Origin: Simiduia curdlanivorans
GTDB lineage: Bacteria; Pseudomonadota; Gammaproteobacteria; Pseudomonadales; Cellvibrionaceae
Direction of reading: 5' to 3'
Assembly (NCBI RefSeq): GCF_030409605.1
Contig: NZ_JAUFQG010000004.1
Location: forward strand, 2,048,501 to 2,112,500
Length of the DNA: 64,000 nucleotides
In this document: positions 43,934-52,393 of the stretch, in pieces
How positions within the stretch are numbered: position 1 is the stretch's first letter
Layout of the letters: each line of letters starts with the position of its first letter
Notes under the pieces: generated by a model
What the model was told of the DNA's origin: nothing
The model's input: only the letters and a program-made list of their open reading frames with translations
Database searches by the model: none
Position numbers and translations under genes: made by a program

Positions 43934-44737
43934 CTAGCCTAGCCGCCCATGTTGGTAATCTTCGAAGGCTTCATATAACTCCTCTCGGCTGTTCATCACA
44001 AAGGGCCCGTGCCGAGCGATAGGCTCATTCAGTGGCTCAGCTGCAAATATCATGGCGTTGCCTTGGCCGCCCAACACCAAAGTTTGTTCCTCCGTTAGCA
44101 AGGCTAGATGTTGTGCATCAATGCGTTTGTCGCCGACGGTTACATAGCCCTCGTATACGTACACCAAGGCTCTTTTTGGCAGCACTAGGCTAATATCGCC
44201 ACGCACCTGCGCGTCTAATAGCTGCGGTTTCGAGACGATATCGATAATTGGCCCGGTGATGCCCTGCTGTTGACCGGCCATCACTCGCACCGTTGAATTA
44301 CCGAGCTTAAGGCTGGGGATTTCGCTGGCGCGAATATCTTGATAGCGCGGTGCCATCATTTTATGTTGCGCTGGCAGGTTTACCCACAGTTGAAAGCCCC
44401 ACAGGCGGCCCTGCTCTTGTTCCGGCATTTCCGAGTGAATGATGCCGCTACCCGCTGTCATCCACTGCACGCCACCAGGCTCAATTACGCCCTCGTTACC
44501 GCGGCTATCCTTGTGGCGCATGCTGCCGGTTAGCATGATGGTTACGGTTTCAAAGCCACGGTGCGGGTGGCTCGGAAAGCCGGCAAGATAATCTTTGGCC
44601 TCATCCGAGCGAATCTCGTCCAGCATCAGAAAGGGGTTGGCATCTGGCAGCAAATGGGTTCCCAGCGATCTAAATAGATTGACGCCGGCGCCATCGCTGG
44701 TGGGTTGGGCGGCAATCACCTTAATGACTTTTTTCAC
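43934..44737 (-). CDS. Pirin family protein
   Basis: Bicupin of 267 residues. The iron-site residues lie in SHPHRGFETVTIML (HPHRGFE) and in GIIHSEMPE, both intact; the second cupin is the partner domain without metal. Bacterial pirins include quercetin dioxygenases and redox-sensitive regulators. It lies 35 bases downstream of the azoreductase gene and is probably cotranscribed with it, divergent from a LysR regulator. Confidence 0.94.
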   Translation of the reverse strand: MKKVIKVIAAQPTSDGAGVNLFRSLGTHLLPDANPFLMLDEIRSDEAKDYLAGFPSHPHRGFETVTIMLTGSMRHKDSRGNEGVIEPGGVQWMTAGSGIIHSEMPEQEQGRLWGFQLWVNLPAQHKMMAPRYQDIRASEIPSLKLGNSTVRVMAGQQQGITGPIIDIVSKPQLLDAQVRGDISLVLPKRALVYVYEGYVTVGDKRIDAQHLALLTEEQTLVLGGQGNAMIFAAEPLNEPIARHGPFVMNSREELYEAFEDYQHGRLG

Positions 44738-44772
44738 GATTCATCCTACCTCTAGGCGTTTGAGTTGCTAGC

Positions 44773-45345
44773 TCAGGCTGCGCTTAATTGGGCTTGCGCG
44801 GTCGCTAGAGCCTCAGGTCTTTTTTCGCTGGAAGCTAAAGTCTCGGCATAGACAAATGAAACATCATTCAGGCCGATGAAAGCAAGGAACTGTTTGACAA
44901 AGGGCACTTGGCTGTCGTGTGCGGTATTGGCATAGGCGCCACCACGGGTGGCAATCACCGTTACGGGTTTGTTTTCTAACAGGCCTTGCGGGCCATTGGC
45001 TGTGTATTGAAAGGTGCGGCCGGCGCGTGCTAAGTGATCCATCCAAGCTTTTACCTGCGACGGCACGCCAAAGTTGTACATAGGTAGCCCAATGACTATC
45101 TCATCAGCCGCTTCAATTTCGCCAATCAGCTGGTCAGACAGCGCTTGTATAGGCGCTTGTTGGTTATCGGGGCTTGCCGCGTTAATGGCACCAAAGCGCT
45201 CGGCATCTAGATGGGGTATGGGTGAACTAACGAGATTGCGCTCGGTGACTTGGCTCGGCTTGTGGTTTGCCAGCCAGTGATCAATCAACTGGTTTGAACT
45301 GGAATTCTCGCCCAAGATGCTGGTTCTGATGATGAGTGCGTGCAT
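44773..45345 (-). CDS. azoR: FMN-dependent NADH-azoreductase
   Basis: Flavodoxin-fold quinone/azo reductase (AcpD family) of 190 residues from the ATG at 45345. The frame extends further upstream into the regulatory region with non-family sequence. Family motifs are the N-terminal TSILGENSSSNQL phosphate loop, PMYNFGVPSQVKAWMDH, and the ATRGGAY segment. It probably detoxifies quinones or electrophiles. It pairs with pirin downstream and is divergent from a LysR gene. Confidence 0.94.
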   Translation of the reverse strand: MHALIIRTSILGENSSSNQLIDHWLANHKPSQVTERNLVSSPIPHLDAERFGAINAASPDNQQAPIQALSDQLIGEIEAADEIVIGLPMYNFGVPSQVKAWMDHLARAGRTFQYTANGPQGLLENKPVTVIATRGGAYANTAHDSQVPFVKQFLAFIGLNDVSFVYAETLASSEKRPEALATAQAQLSAA

Positions 45346-45460
45346 AATAGTATCTCGATTCAGGTTTTTTGAATGTTGAACTACTGTAATCACTGAGCTT
45401 GTTAATTTAAAACGGTATATTTTGAGTTTAATCATCAAATTTTTTGAATGAAGGTGGAAG
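45346..45460. promoter_or_regulatory. azoR-lysR divergent control region
   Basis: The 115-base region has an 11-base direct repeat TTTTTTGAATG (45365-45375 and 45440-45450), each copy part of an imperfect inverted repeat (TTCA..TGAA at 45359-45373 and TCAAA..TTTGA at 45435-45447). These are candidate binding sites for the LysR protein, controlling both directions. Confidence 0.4.
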
Positions 45461-46366
45461 ATGCTGACATTAGAGGCGTTGTTAGTGCTCGATGCTATAG
45501 ACCGGAAGGGCAGTTTTGCGGCTGCGGCCCTTGAGCTGCATAAGGTGCCCTCGGCGTTGTCCTATACCGTTAAACAATTGGAGTCTTACTTATCTTTATC
45601 GTTGTTTGATCGCTCGGGGCAAAAGGCCGTGCTCACCGACGAGGGCCGCATGGTGTTAAAGCAGGGGCGCGAGCTGCTTCAGGGCGCGGAGCTGTTAACG
45701 AACAAAGCCCGTCAAGTGGCGACAGGCTGGGAGCCGAGTCTTCGCATCGCGGTGGACTCTATTCTACCGATGGCGCCGCTTTGGCCTTTGGTCAGTACCT
45801 TGTCACAGCTAAATCCCTCCATGGAAATAGAGGTGCGGGAGGAGGCACTTACCGGTTGTTGGGAGGCCTTGGCCGACCGGCGCGTCGATTTGCTGGTGGG
45901 TGTTTCAGATACCGAGCTCGCAGGTTTGAAAATTGCCAAAAGATCCTTGGGTGACTTGGCATTTCAATTGGTTTGCGGCGCCGATCATCCGCTCGCAACG
46001 CAATATGCCGATGGCGTATTGGAGGCAGATTTGAAGTGTTACGCGCAAATAGTCTTGCGCGACAGTGCGCGGCATTTGGCACCGCGCTCGGTGGGCTTGT
46101 ATCAAGTAAGGCGGCAAATTCTGGTGGATCATTATTACGCCAAAGAACAGGCCATCCTAGCCGGCCTCGGCTTTGGCTTTTTACCGAAACAGCGTATTAA
46201 TCACTTTCTTGAGGATGGGCGCTTGGTTGCTTTGTCGGCCATCAAGCCCGAGTTTACCTCACCATTGTTTATAGCGTGGCGCGCAAATCACACCGGCAAG
46301 GGTGTTAGTTGGTTGGTTGAGCATTTGATGAGTGAGCGCGCTTATCAGGATTATTTGGTTGGTTAG
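45461..46366 (+). CDS. LysR family transcriptional regulator
   Basis: A 301-residue regulator. The N-terminal winged helix (LLVLDAIDRKGSFAAAALELHKVPSALSYTVKQLE) is followed by a substrate-binding domain (~90-300). Divergent arrangement with azoR-pirin suggests that it controls them, probably in response to quinones or oxidants. Its ATG follows an AAGGTGG site. Confidence 0.94.
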   Translation: MLTLEALLVLDAIDRKGSFAAAALELHKVPSALSYTVKQLESYLSLSLFDRSGQKAVLTDEGRMVLKQGRELLQGAELLTNKARQVATGWEPSLRIAVDSILPMAPLWPLVSTLSQLNPSMEIEVREEALTGCWEALADRRVDLLVGVSDTELAGLKIAKRSLGDLAFQLVCGADHPLATQYADGVLEADLKCYAQIVLRDSARHLAPRSVGLYQVRRQILVDHYYAKEQAILAGLGFGFLPKQRINHFLEDGRLVALSAIKPEFTSPLFIAWRANHTGKGVSWLVEHLMSERAYQDYLVG

Positions 46367-46896
46367 CAAGTAGGACATGTTCATACGTACTTTGTTGATT
46401 TTGATCGTAAATGCGACGAATAAGATATAAAAAATCACCTTCTTATTGAACGTGTTTAATGCATTGCTGTCCTAGAAAAACGACGTGATCATCGTTAGAT
46501 ATTAGGCCTCACAATAGATTCGACCTCTTCGGCGTATACTTAGGCATGAGTTTGGTGCCAGCACTAACGACACGACGTGAATACGTATATGTAGTCTCAA
46601 CACCCGCCCTTCGGGATCGGCCCACAATGACACGTTGTGGGCGTTGCTATCCCTGCAAAGCATGCATTGCCTATTAGCGATATCAACCCTGCGGGTACCG
46701 TTGCAAGTACGGGCACAAAACTCTCCTGCGACATAATTGTGGGACAGTAGTGTGTTCAATGTGTACTTTGGTTCTGATTTGTTGCTGAAAAAATTGATTT
46801 TTATGCCATAAAACTAAAGCATCTTCTCTTCTAATAAAAACTCGATTACCATCCCGCCCGTCCAACAATGGCGATTTATTTAAAAGGAGTTTTTCA
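46367..46896. other. Gene-free region with palindromes before the YfaZ-like gene
   Basis: 530 bases without a convincing gene. Inverted repeats are concentrated at 46600-46730, for example CCCACAA/TTGTGGG (46621-46627 and 46635-46641) and a CCCGCCCTTCGGGA palindrome (about 46602-46615). An 85-codon - strand frame (46502-46759) with several Cys crosses it but has no ribosome-binding site. The AAGGAG site and an A+T-rich leader of the next gene occupy the right end. It may be a dispersed intergenic repeat. Confidence 0.4.
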
Positions 46897-47622
46897 ATGC
46901 GTATTCTTCGCAAGTTACTGCCGCTGGTGTGTGTTGCTGTCTTACCGACAATGGCGATGGCTCAAGATTATCAGTGGGAGGTTTCGGGTTCCTATGAAGC
47001 TGATGATGATGCTGATCTAGATGTGTTCAGCGCTATAGGTACCTATCATTGGCAGAAAGTCTCCACCCAGGGGCATCCGTTGGCCGAAGCCGCCTTTTTG
47101 GAGAATGTGGGTGGCTTGTCGCTGAATTATGAGCTTAGTGATTCAGGCGATAGTGATAAAGATGCGTGGCAAGTGTCGGCAGATTATTACTTTGACAGTG
47201 GCCTATATTTAGCGGGTCGCTATAACACTCCTGATGAGGGCGACGATACTTTTGGCGCCTCAATTGGCTTTAAGCCGGTCAATGGTTTGTTGTTGGCTCT
47301 AGACGCCGATGACAATGGCGATGATATCGATTACGCCGGTCGCGTTAAATATGTTGCGAAATTAGCCGGTGACTCAGCACTCGGTCTAGATGCTGTGATT
47401 GCAGAAGAGACTTATACTCTGGGCGGTGATTACTACTTCAACTCTGCTTTCAGTCTTGGCGCCGATGTAATTATCAATGACGAAGCTGATTCCAGCGTGC
47501 TGACCTTTGAGGCCAAGTACTTCTTCGCACCGAACGTTTGGGCTTCTGCAAACTACGGCACAGATGTTTCTGGCGATGCCGACGTATCTCTCTGGGGCTT
47601 GGCCGCAGGCGTGCGTTTCTAA
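46897..47622 (+). CDS. YfaZ-like outer-membrane beta-barrel protein
   Basis: A 241-residue predicted outer-membrane protein with a signal peptide (residues ~1-22, ending AMA). The mature protein is made of short amphipathic strands with acidic turns, ending in GLAAGVRF with the C-terminal Phe recognised by the Bam machine. The layout is similar to YfaZ family putative porins. An AAGGAG site is well placed, and a strong terminator follows at 47648-47673. Confidence 0.8.
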   Translation: MRILRKLLPLVCVAVLPTMAMAQDYQWEVSGSYEADDDADLDVFSAIGTYHWQKVSTQGHPLAEAAFLENVGGLSLNYELSDSGDSDKDAWQVSADYYFDSGLYLAGRYNTPDEGDDTFGASIGFKPVNGLLLALDADDNGDDIDYAGRVKYVAKLAGDSALGLDAVIAEETYTLGGDYYFNSAFSLGADVIINDEADSSVLTFEAKYFFAPNVWASANYGTDVSGDADVSLWGLAAGVRF

Positions 47623-47647
47623 TGTTTTAAAGCTGTCTCCTCATTTC

Positions 47648-47673
47648 AGGCCGGACATGTTCCGGCCTTTTTT
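47648..47673 (+). terminator. Rho-independent terminator after the YfaZ-like gene
   Basis: Stem AGGCCGGA (47648-47655), 5-base loop, TCCGGCCT (47661-47668), then T-run. Confidence 0.9.
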
Positions 47674-47742
47674 ATGGCATAACATGATGCCTGCTAAACC
47701 CAAGTTGCCTTAATACCCGATTTAACCGATGATCTGGGTATC

Positions 47743-48960
47743 ATGGAGAGCGAGGGTGTGACAGTGAATTGGCTAAATCCAACCTATTCAGCGGTGGATG
47801 CGCAAGGCGAAAACGTGACTTACCGCGACGGTAAGCGCTTGGCTTGGGCTTGGTCCGTTATCAATCCATTTTTTGCCTGGATTGGTATTGGTTTGTACAC
47901 GCTAACCGATCAGGTTTGGCTGCTGTGGTTTCCCATCCTTCAAGGCTATGTATTGTTTCCCCTGCTAGACATGATTATTGGTGAAGATACCAATAACCCG
48001 CCGGAAATATTAGTGCCGCAATTGGAAGCCGATCGCTATTACCGCTGGCTCACCTATCTTGTGGTGCCCATGCATTACATAGTGTTTATTGGCGCCGCGG
48101 TTTGGCTGGCGCGTGCCGACTTACCCTGGCACGGTTATTTGGCCGTAAGCATTACCTTGGGCTTGGCCGCAGGTCTGGGTATAAACACCGGCCACGAGTT
48201 GGGTCACAAACCGCGCAAGCTCGATAGATGGTTAGCTAAATTTGTCTTGGCTGTGCCTTTTTACGGCCACTTCTGGATTGAGCATAATCGCGGCCATCAC
48301 CGGCAAGTGTCGACGCCGGATGACGTTGCCTCCTCGCGCATGGGCGAAAATATCTACCGTTTTGCGCTGCGCGAAATTCCGGGCGCCTGCAAGCGCGCTT
48401 GGCTGTTGGAGAAGGGGCGCTTAGAGCGGCGGGGTAAGTCTGTGTGGAGTCGGGATAATGAAATTCTTCACTCTTATGCCATATCGATAATATTGCAGGG
48501 CGGCATACTGATTGCGCTAGGTTGGCAGATGCTACCTTTCCTGGTCATCCATAATTTTTTGGCCTGGTGGCAGTTAACCAGCGCCAATTATATCGAGCAC
48601 TATGGATTGCTGCGGGACAAGTTACCCAACGGCAAGTACGAGCCCTGTGCACCTTATCACTCGTGGAATTCCAACCATAAATTAACCAATCAAATTCTAT
48701 TTCATCTGCAGCGTCACAGTGATCATCACGCCAATATGTCGCGCGCCTATCAGTCGCTGCGCGATTTTCCCGACCTGCCACGCCTGCCCAATGGTTATTA
48801 CGGTATGTTCTTGGTGGCTTATGTGCCGCCCTTATGGTTTCGCGTCATGGATAAAAGATTGTTGGCGTTAAAGCATATTCAAGGCGACCTGACAAAGGTC
48901 AACATTGACCCCGAAAAACGCGCCGCCATTGAATTAAAATATGGCGCAAGTCACGGCTAG
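47743..48960 (+). CDS. alkB: Alkane 1-monooxygenase AlkB
   Basis: Integral membrane non-haem di-iron hydroxylase that oxidises medium-chain n-alkanes at the terminal carbon. The 405 residues have about six helices and all the histidine boxes: HELGHK (~150), EHNRGHH (~179) and LQRHSDHH (~322), plus the AlkB-specific NYIEHYGLLR (~282). No rubredoxin, rubredoxin reductase or alkane regulator is encoded in the window, so electron donors must be elsewhere. Followed 24 bases later by a DUF4124 gene. Confidence 0.95.
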   Translation: MESEGVTVNWLNPTYSAVDAQGENVTYRDGKRLAWAWSVINPFFAWIGIGLYTLTDQVWLLWFPILQGYVLFPLLDMIIGEDTNNPPEILVPQLEADRYYRWLTYLVVPMHYIVFIGAAVWLARADLPWHGYLAVSITLGLAAGLGINTGHELGHKPRKLDRWLAKFVLAVPFYGHFWIEHNRGHHRQVSTPDDVASSRMGENIYRFALREIPGACKRAWLLEKGRLERRGKSVWSRDNEILHSYAISIILQGGILIALGWQMLPFLVIHNFLAWWQLTSANYIEHYGLLRDKLPNGKYEPCAPYHSWNSNHKLTNQILFHLQRHSDHHANMSRAYQSLRDFPDLPRLPNGYYGMFLVAYVPPLWFRVMDKRLLALKHIQGDLTKVNIDPEKRAAIELKYGASHG

Positions 48961-48984
48961 GCGTGAGGGGGTAAGGTTGTGTTA

Positions 48985-49482
48985 ATGGCCAAGTGGCTGC
49001 TAAAAAGTTTAATCAGCATGGTGTTAATATTTTGTGTGAGCGGCTATTTACTCTATGTAACCACCGGGCAGGCGCCTTGGACTTTGTTGGGCCATCCAAC
49101 GGCGGGCAGCTTTTTCTATTCGCTCTTGCCCGAGATTAACGTCGACGCCGCTCAGCAGTCTATGCGGCAGGGCTTGGGCAAGGTTGAGCGCACCGTTACC
49201 CAGTTTGTTCCGAGCGAGACTTGGGGTGAAGAGCAAGGTACAAGCATGAAACCTTCGACCGAAGTTTACCGCTGGGTCGATGACGAGGGCGTGACCCATT
49301 TCAGTGAGACACCACCACTTGATCGAGAAAGCGATAAGCTTGAATTGGCGCCACTGGCGAATATCCTACCAGCACAGGCGCCGGTGGATAATTCGTTCGA
49401 ACGTGAAAATACGTTGCAGTCGTTGCGCGAGGATATGGAGCGCCAAGAAGCTGAAAAAGCGCGAATATTAAATGAATTGTAG
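48985..49482 (+). CDS. DUF4124 domain membrane-anchored protein
   Basis: A 165-residue protein starting at the ATG 48985 (AAGG site at 48973-48976; a GTG at 48979 is too close to it). One N-terminal membrane helix (~6-26) is followed by a periplasmic region. The DUF4124 motif VYRWVDDEGVTHFSETPP lies at ~95-112, and a C-terminal coiled coil (QSLREDMERQEAEKARI) ends the protein. Function unknown. A terminator follows. Confidence 0.85.
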   Translation: MAKWLLKSLISMVLIFCVSGYLLYVTTGQAPWTLLGHPTAGSFFYSLLPEINVDAAQQSMRQGLGKVERTVTQFVPSETWGEEQGTSMKPSTEVYRWVDDEGVTHFSETPPLDRESDKLELAPLANILPAQAPVDNSFERENTLQSLREDMERQEAEKARILNEL

Positions 49483-49503
49483 GCGCTAGCAGTGAGATGG
49501 TAA

Positions 49504-49533
49504 AAGTACCTAGCGCAAGGCTAGGTACTTTTT
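49504..49533 (+). terminator. Rho-independent terminator after the DUF4124 gene
   Basis: Stem AGTACCTAG (49505-49513), 7-base loop, CTAGGTACT (49521-49529), then TTTTT. Also usable by the convergent PEP-CTERM gene through its A-rich complement. Confidence 0.88.
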
Positions 49534-49554
49534 CTAACGCATTTATCTAATGAG

Positions 49555-50394
49555 CTACTCTGCTTTGTTGGTATGACGTCTCGCCATCCCTAAGCCGATT
49601 AAACCAAAAGAGAGCAGTAGCAACGAGCCTGGTTCTGGCACATCAACCGGCGTGGTGGAAAACGATGACGCCTGAATGAAAATGCCTGAATCTAGAATGT
49701 AGTCACTGCCATCGGCTATGGCGAACTTCATGGAGTGCACGCCGCTAGACATGCCTTTCAAAGCAACGTTGAAAGCGTTGGTGAAGCCATCGTATTGCAA
49801 GTTGTAGGTGCCGGACTCATTGTCATTGTAATAGCCGGCATTGCTGCCGTTATTGACATTATTGATGGCAATGGGTGTTAGGTCGGGTAGCAAGGCCACG
49901 TTGACGCCATCGACATAGAGCGCGAATATGTCGTTGAATTCTGAGTTCACATATTCGTTGTATTCTTCCGAGGCGAAGATGAAGTTGAAATACAGATCGC
50001 CACCGAGGCCGCCATCAAATTCAAAATCAAAACTCAGCGTCGTCGCGTCGAAAGTCGAGTAACCCGAAAGTGCAGATAAATCGGCATCGCCCGACAATCC
50101 GTTATTTGAACCAAAGTCAGTGGCCGTGTTCGGACCCGCTGCACCCGCCGCGTTACCCGTTGTGAGTAGTACGCCGGTATCAAACCCTAGGCCAGAGCTC
50201 AGCCCGTCTGTAAAAAAACCCGACGCGCCATTTGCACCGACATAGTTAATGTTGGAAACAGAAATTCCGCTGCCGACAATATCGCCCGCGAGCATTGCAC
50301 CATCGTTTTGAGGCGTGACAACCAGCGCGCTGGCGGTGTGGCAGAAAAAGGCGGTGGAGGTTAAGCCGAGTGCGAGTAGAGCATTCCTTCTCAT
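49555..50394 (-). CDS. PEP-CTERM sorted exported protein with choice-of-anchor L domain
   Basis: A secreted or surface protein of 279 residues from the ATG at 50394 (AAGGAA site); the frame extends 36 codons further without family sequence. A signal peptide (~1-23) leads into a choice-of-anchor L-type beta-sandwich, recognised by its VLLTTGNAAGAAGPN and FNFIFASEEYNEYVNSEFNDIFALYVDG segments. The C-terminus has the PEP-CTERM sorting signal: VPEPGSLLLL, a hydrophobic helix, then ARRH. Such proteins are processed by EpsH-type exosortases and tied to exopolysaccharide; no exosortase is in the window. Confidence 0.93.
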   Translation of the reverse strand: MRRNALLALGLTSTAFFCHTASALVVTPQNDGAMLAGDIVGSGISVSNINYVGANGASGFFTDGLSSGLGFDTGVLLTTGNAAGAAGPNTATDFGSNNGLSGDADLSALSGYSTFDATTLSFDFEFDGGLGGDLYFNFIFASEEYNEYVNSEFNDIFALYVDGVNVALLPDLTPIAINNVNNGSNAGYYNDNESGTYNLQYDGFTNAFNVALKGMSSGVHSMKFAIADGSDYILDSGIFIQASSFSTTPVDVPEPGSLLLLSFGLIGLGMARRHTNKAE

Positions 50395-50657
50395 ATCAAA
50401 TTCCTTATCAAATGTATTTTTCCAAGCAGCCCTAAGGCGATACGTTTTGAGCAAGTCTTGTGCCATAAAATTTTTTGCGACATAGGTAAATTTTATTGGC
50501 AACAGCTTTACCTTAGGTTGATAAACTAATCTAACTTAGTGCTAAAGAGTGACGAATTTTTGTTGCCTTGCTTGGCTCATAATCCCAACGTATGATGCAC
50601 GCCCTGCTTTCTAAAAAGGTGTGCTTGGTGGTTACAGCGAAAAAGCCCTATGGGCTC

Positions 50658-51041
50658 ATGGATAACTCGTTTATTTCGGCTGGAGGCTATGAAGGTGTGA
50701 AGCAACTTGTCGGAATTTTTTACGACATCATGGGAAGTCTTTCCGAAGCGCAAGATATTCACGCGATGCACACAGATGAGCAGCTGGTAAGACGCGATAA
50801 GCTGACCCGTTTTCTGTGTGGCTGGTTGGGTGGCCCGCGGTTGTTCTCGGAGACTTATGGTCCCATCAACATCCCCAAAGTGCACAGCCATTTGCGCGTG
50901 ACGGAAGTCGAGCGCGACGCTTGGTTATTGTGCATGGAGAAAGCCTTGGCGCAAATGCCCTATGAGCCAGACTTCAAGGTGTATTTACTCGATCAGTTGC
51001 GCATACCCGCCGAAAGAATTAGGCAAACCGCTCAGGGCTAA
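50658..51041 (+). CDS. Truncated haemoglobin (group II type)
   Basis: Small 2-on-2 globin that binds O2 or NO. From the ATG at 50658 it is 127 residues, the usual length, starting MDNSFISAGGYEGVKQLVGIFYDIM; the frame also opens at 50592, adding 22 atypical residues. Family blocks are FLCGWLGGPRLFSETYG, the proximal-His helix VHSHLRVTEVERDAWLLCMEKAL (His-rich), and the C-terminal RIP. It stands alone on the + strand between - strand genes. Confidence 0.9.
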   Translation: MDNSFISAGGYEGVKQLVGIFYDIMGSLSEAQDIHAMHTDEQLVRRDKLTRFLCGWLGGPRLFSETYGPINIPKVHSHLRVTEVERDAWLLCMEKALAQMPYEPDFKVYLLDQLRIPAERIRQTAQG

Positions 51042-51090
51042 GGTCAGTATTTAATTTTTGTGGTTATTGCCGTCGATGCAAGTATGTAGC

Positions 51091-52365
51091 CTAGCCGTTG
51101 GCAAAAACTGGCCAACGCTGGCTAATTGTCTCGCCGTCGTAAAGGGCAATATCGCCAAACTGTAAGAATACAAACTCGCTTTGATTGGGGCGCAGAAAAA
51201 TCCAATCATCGGGCGCCAATGAAATTGAGGTCGAGCCGTTGAGTAATTCTTGATTGGTGGAGCGGCCGTAGAGGCCATTGTTGCTCAGGCCTTTGGGCGA
51301 TAGGGGCGTGGCCTTCCAGTAGCCGCCGTAGATAAAAAAACTTTGCGCTTTGTTGGGGTCCCACAGCGCATGCGCAGTGCCGAGATCAATGCCGGGAATT
51401 TGCGTAGATTGTGCCTGCTTGAGCAGAGGCGTGGCGATATAGCTGGCCGGGTTGTGATCGGCAAGACTGGCTAAATCAAAGTCTTGTGGCTTGACTAAGC
51501 ACGAGCCGGCGCTGAGTTCGTTAAAGGGAAAATTGCCCTTGCTGTAGAGTTGGTAGGTGGGGCTGCCGCCGCAATTGAGTGTCAGCGCGGCCACTCGTTC
51601 TGCGCCTAATTTGGCAACCAGTAAATCAACGGCCGCTAGGTAGCGCTGCATGGCTTGGTCTTGCCAATAGCTAACGCTGCCAGGCAATTTTGCAATATGC
51701 GGTTCATAGCCCATTAAACCACCTAAGGCCAGGAGTGGATCGGTTTCTATTTGATCGATCATTGCCGACAAGGTGTTCTCGTCCGTTACGCCGCCGCGAT
51801 GTAAGCCCACGTCTATTTCAATATTGATGCGCATGACTTGGTTGTTACTGTGTGCGAGCGCTTGGTATTGATTCAGCCTAGCTGGCGTATCGATTAACCA
51901 TTGCAGTTGTAAGCTTGGATCAAAGGTGTTGGCGGTTTGATCCTGTTGGCGATAAAAGTTTTTCGCCGCTTGCACCGGCATGGGCTTGCCCATTAAGACA
52001 TCAGCATCGGGAAAAGAGGTTGTAATTTGATTGAGGAAAGGTTGGTTGAACACCATCAACCGCCGAGTCTTGGTGGCCTGCATAATGTAACTTAACAAGG
52101 GAATAGACGGCAGGGATTTTGCCACTATACGGTACTGGTGCTGGGCTTGAATGTGACGCTTTAAGGTCGCGATATTGGCATCGAGTTTTTGCTGGTCGAT
52201 AATCAGCGTCGGGGTTGCAATCTGTGCCGCGCTTAAGGCTGCGCCAAGCTGTTTGAAATAAGGCGTATGGTTCTCGCCCTTATCGCTTGGGCGCAGCAAC
52301 CAAAGCGCACCAGCGCCGGCAAGTGAGCCTAACAGCAAATGACGACGCGACAGTTGTTGGCTCAT
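51091..52365 (-). CDS. Exported fold-III PLP protein (DSD1/alanine racemase-like)
   Basis: A 424-residue enzyme of the fold-type III PLP group that includes D-threonine aldolase and D-serine dehydratase. The N-terminus has a Tat-like signal (SRRHLLLGSLAGAGALWLL). TPTLIIDQQKLDANIATL precedes the putative PLP Lys in RIVAKSLPS. EIDVGLHRGGV, ALTLNCGGSPTY and the C-terminal metal-site-like FGDIALYDG match DSD1-type proteins. Substrate probably a D-amino acid or hydroxy-amino acid in the periplasm. It is third in a run with cytochrome c and lactone oxidase genes. Confidence 0.85.
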   Translation of the reverse strand: MSQQLSRRHLLLGSLAGAGALWLLRPSDKGENHTPYFKQLGAALSAAQIATPTLIIDQQKLDANIATLKRHIQAQHQYRIVAKSLPSIPLLSYIMQATKTRRLMVFNQPFLNQITTSFPDADVLMGKPMPVQAAKNFYRQQDQTANTFDPSLQLQWLIDTPARLNQYQALAHSNNQVMRINIEIDVGLHRGGVTDENTLSAMIDQIETDPLLALGGLMGYEPHIAKLPGSVSYWQDQAMQRYLAAVDLLVAKLGAERVAALTLNCGGSPTYQLYSKGNFPFNELSAGSCLVKPQDFDLASLADHNPASYIATPLLKQAQSTQIPGIDLGTAHALWDPNKAQSFFIYGGYWKATPLSPKGLSNNGLYGRSTNQELLNGSTSISLAPDDWIFLRPNQSEFVFLQFGDIALYDGETISQRWPVFANG

Positions 52366-52393
52366 GGATCATTCCTCGGCAGGGCACTCGGTG

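Noticed and set aside
46502..46759. Cysteine-containing 85-codon frame on the - strand
   Set aside because: No ribosome-binding site and it lies across GC-rich palindromes, so it is more likely repeat DNA than a gene.
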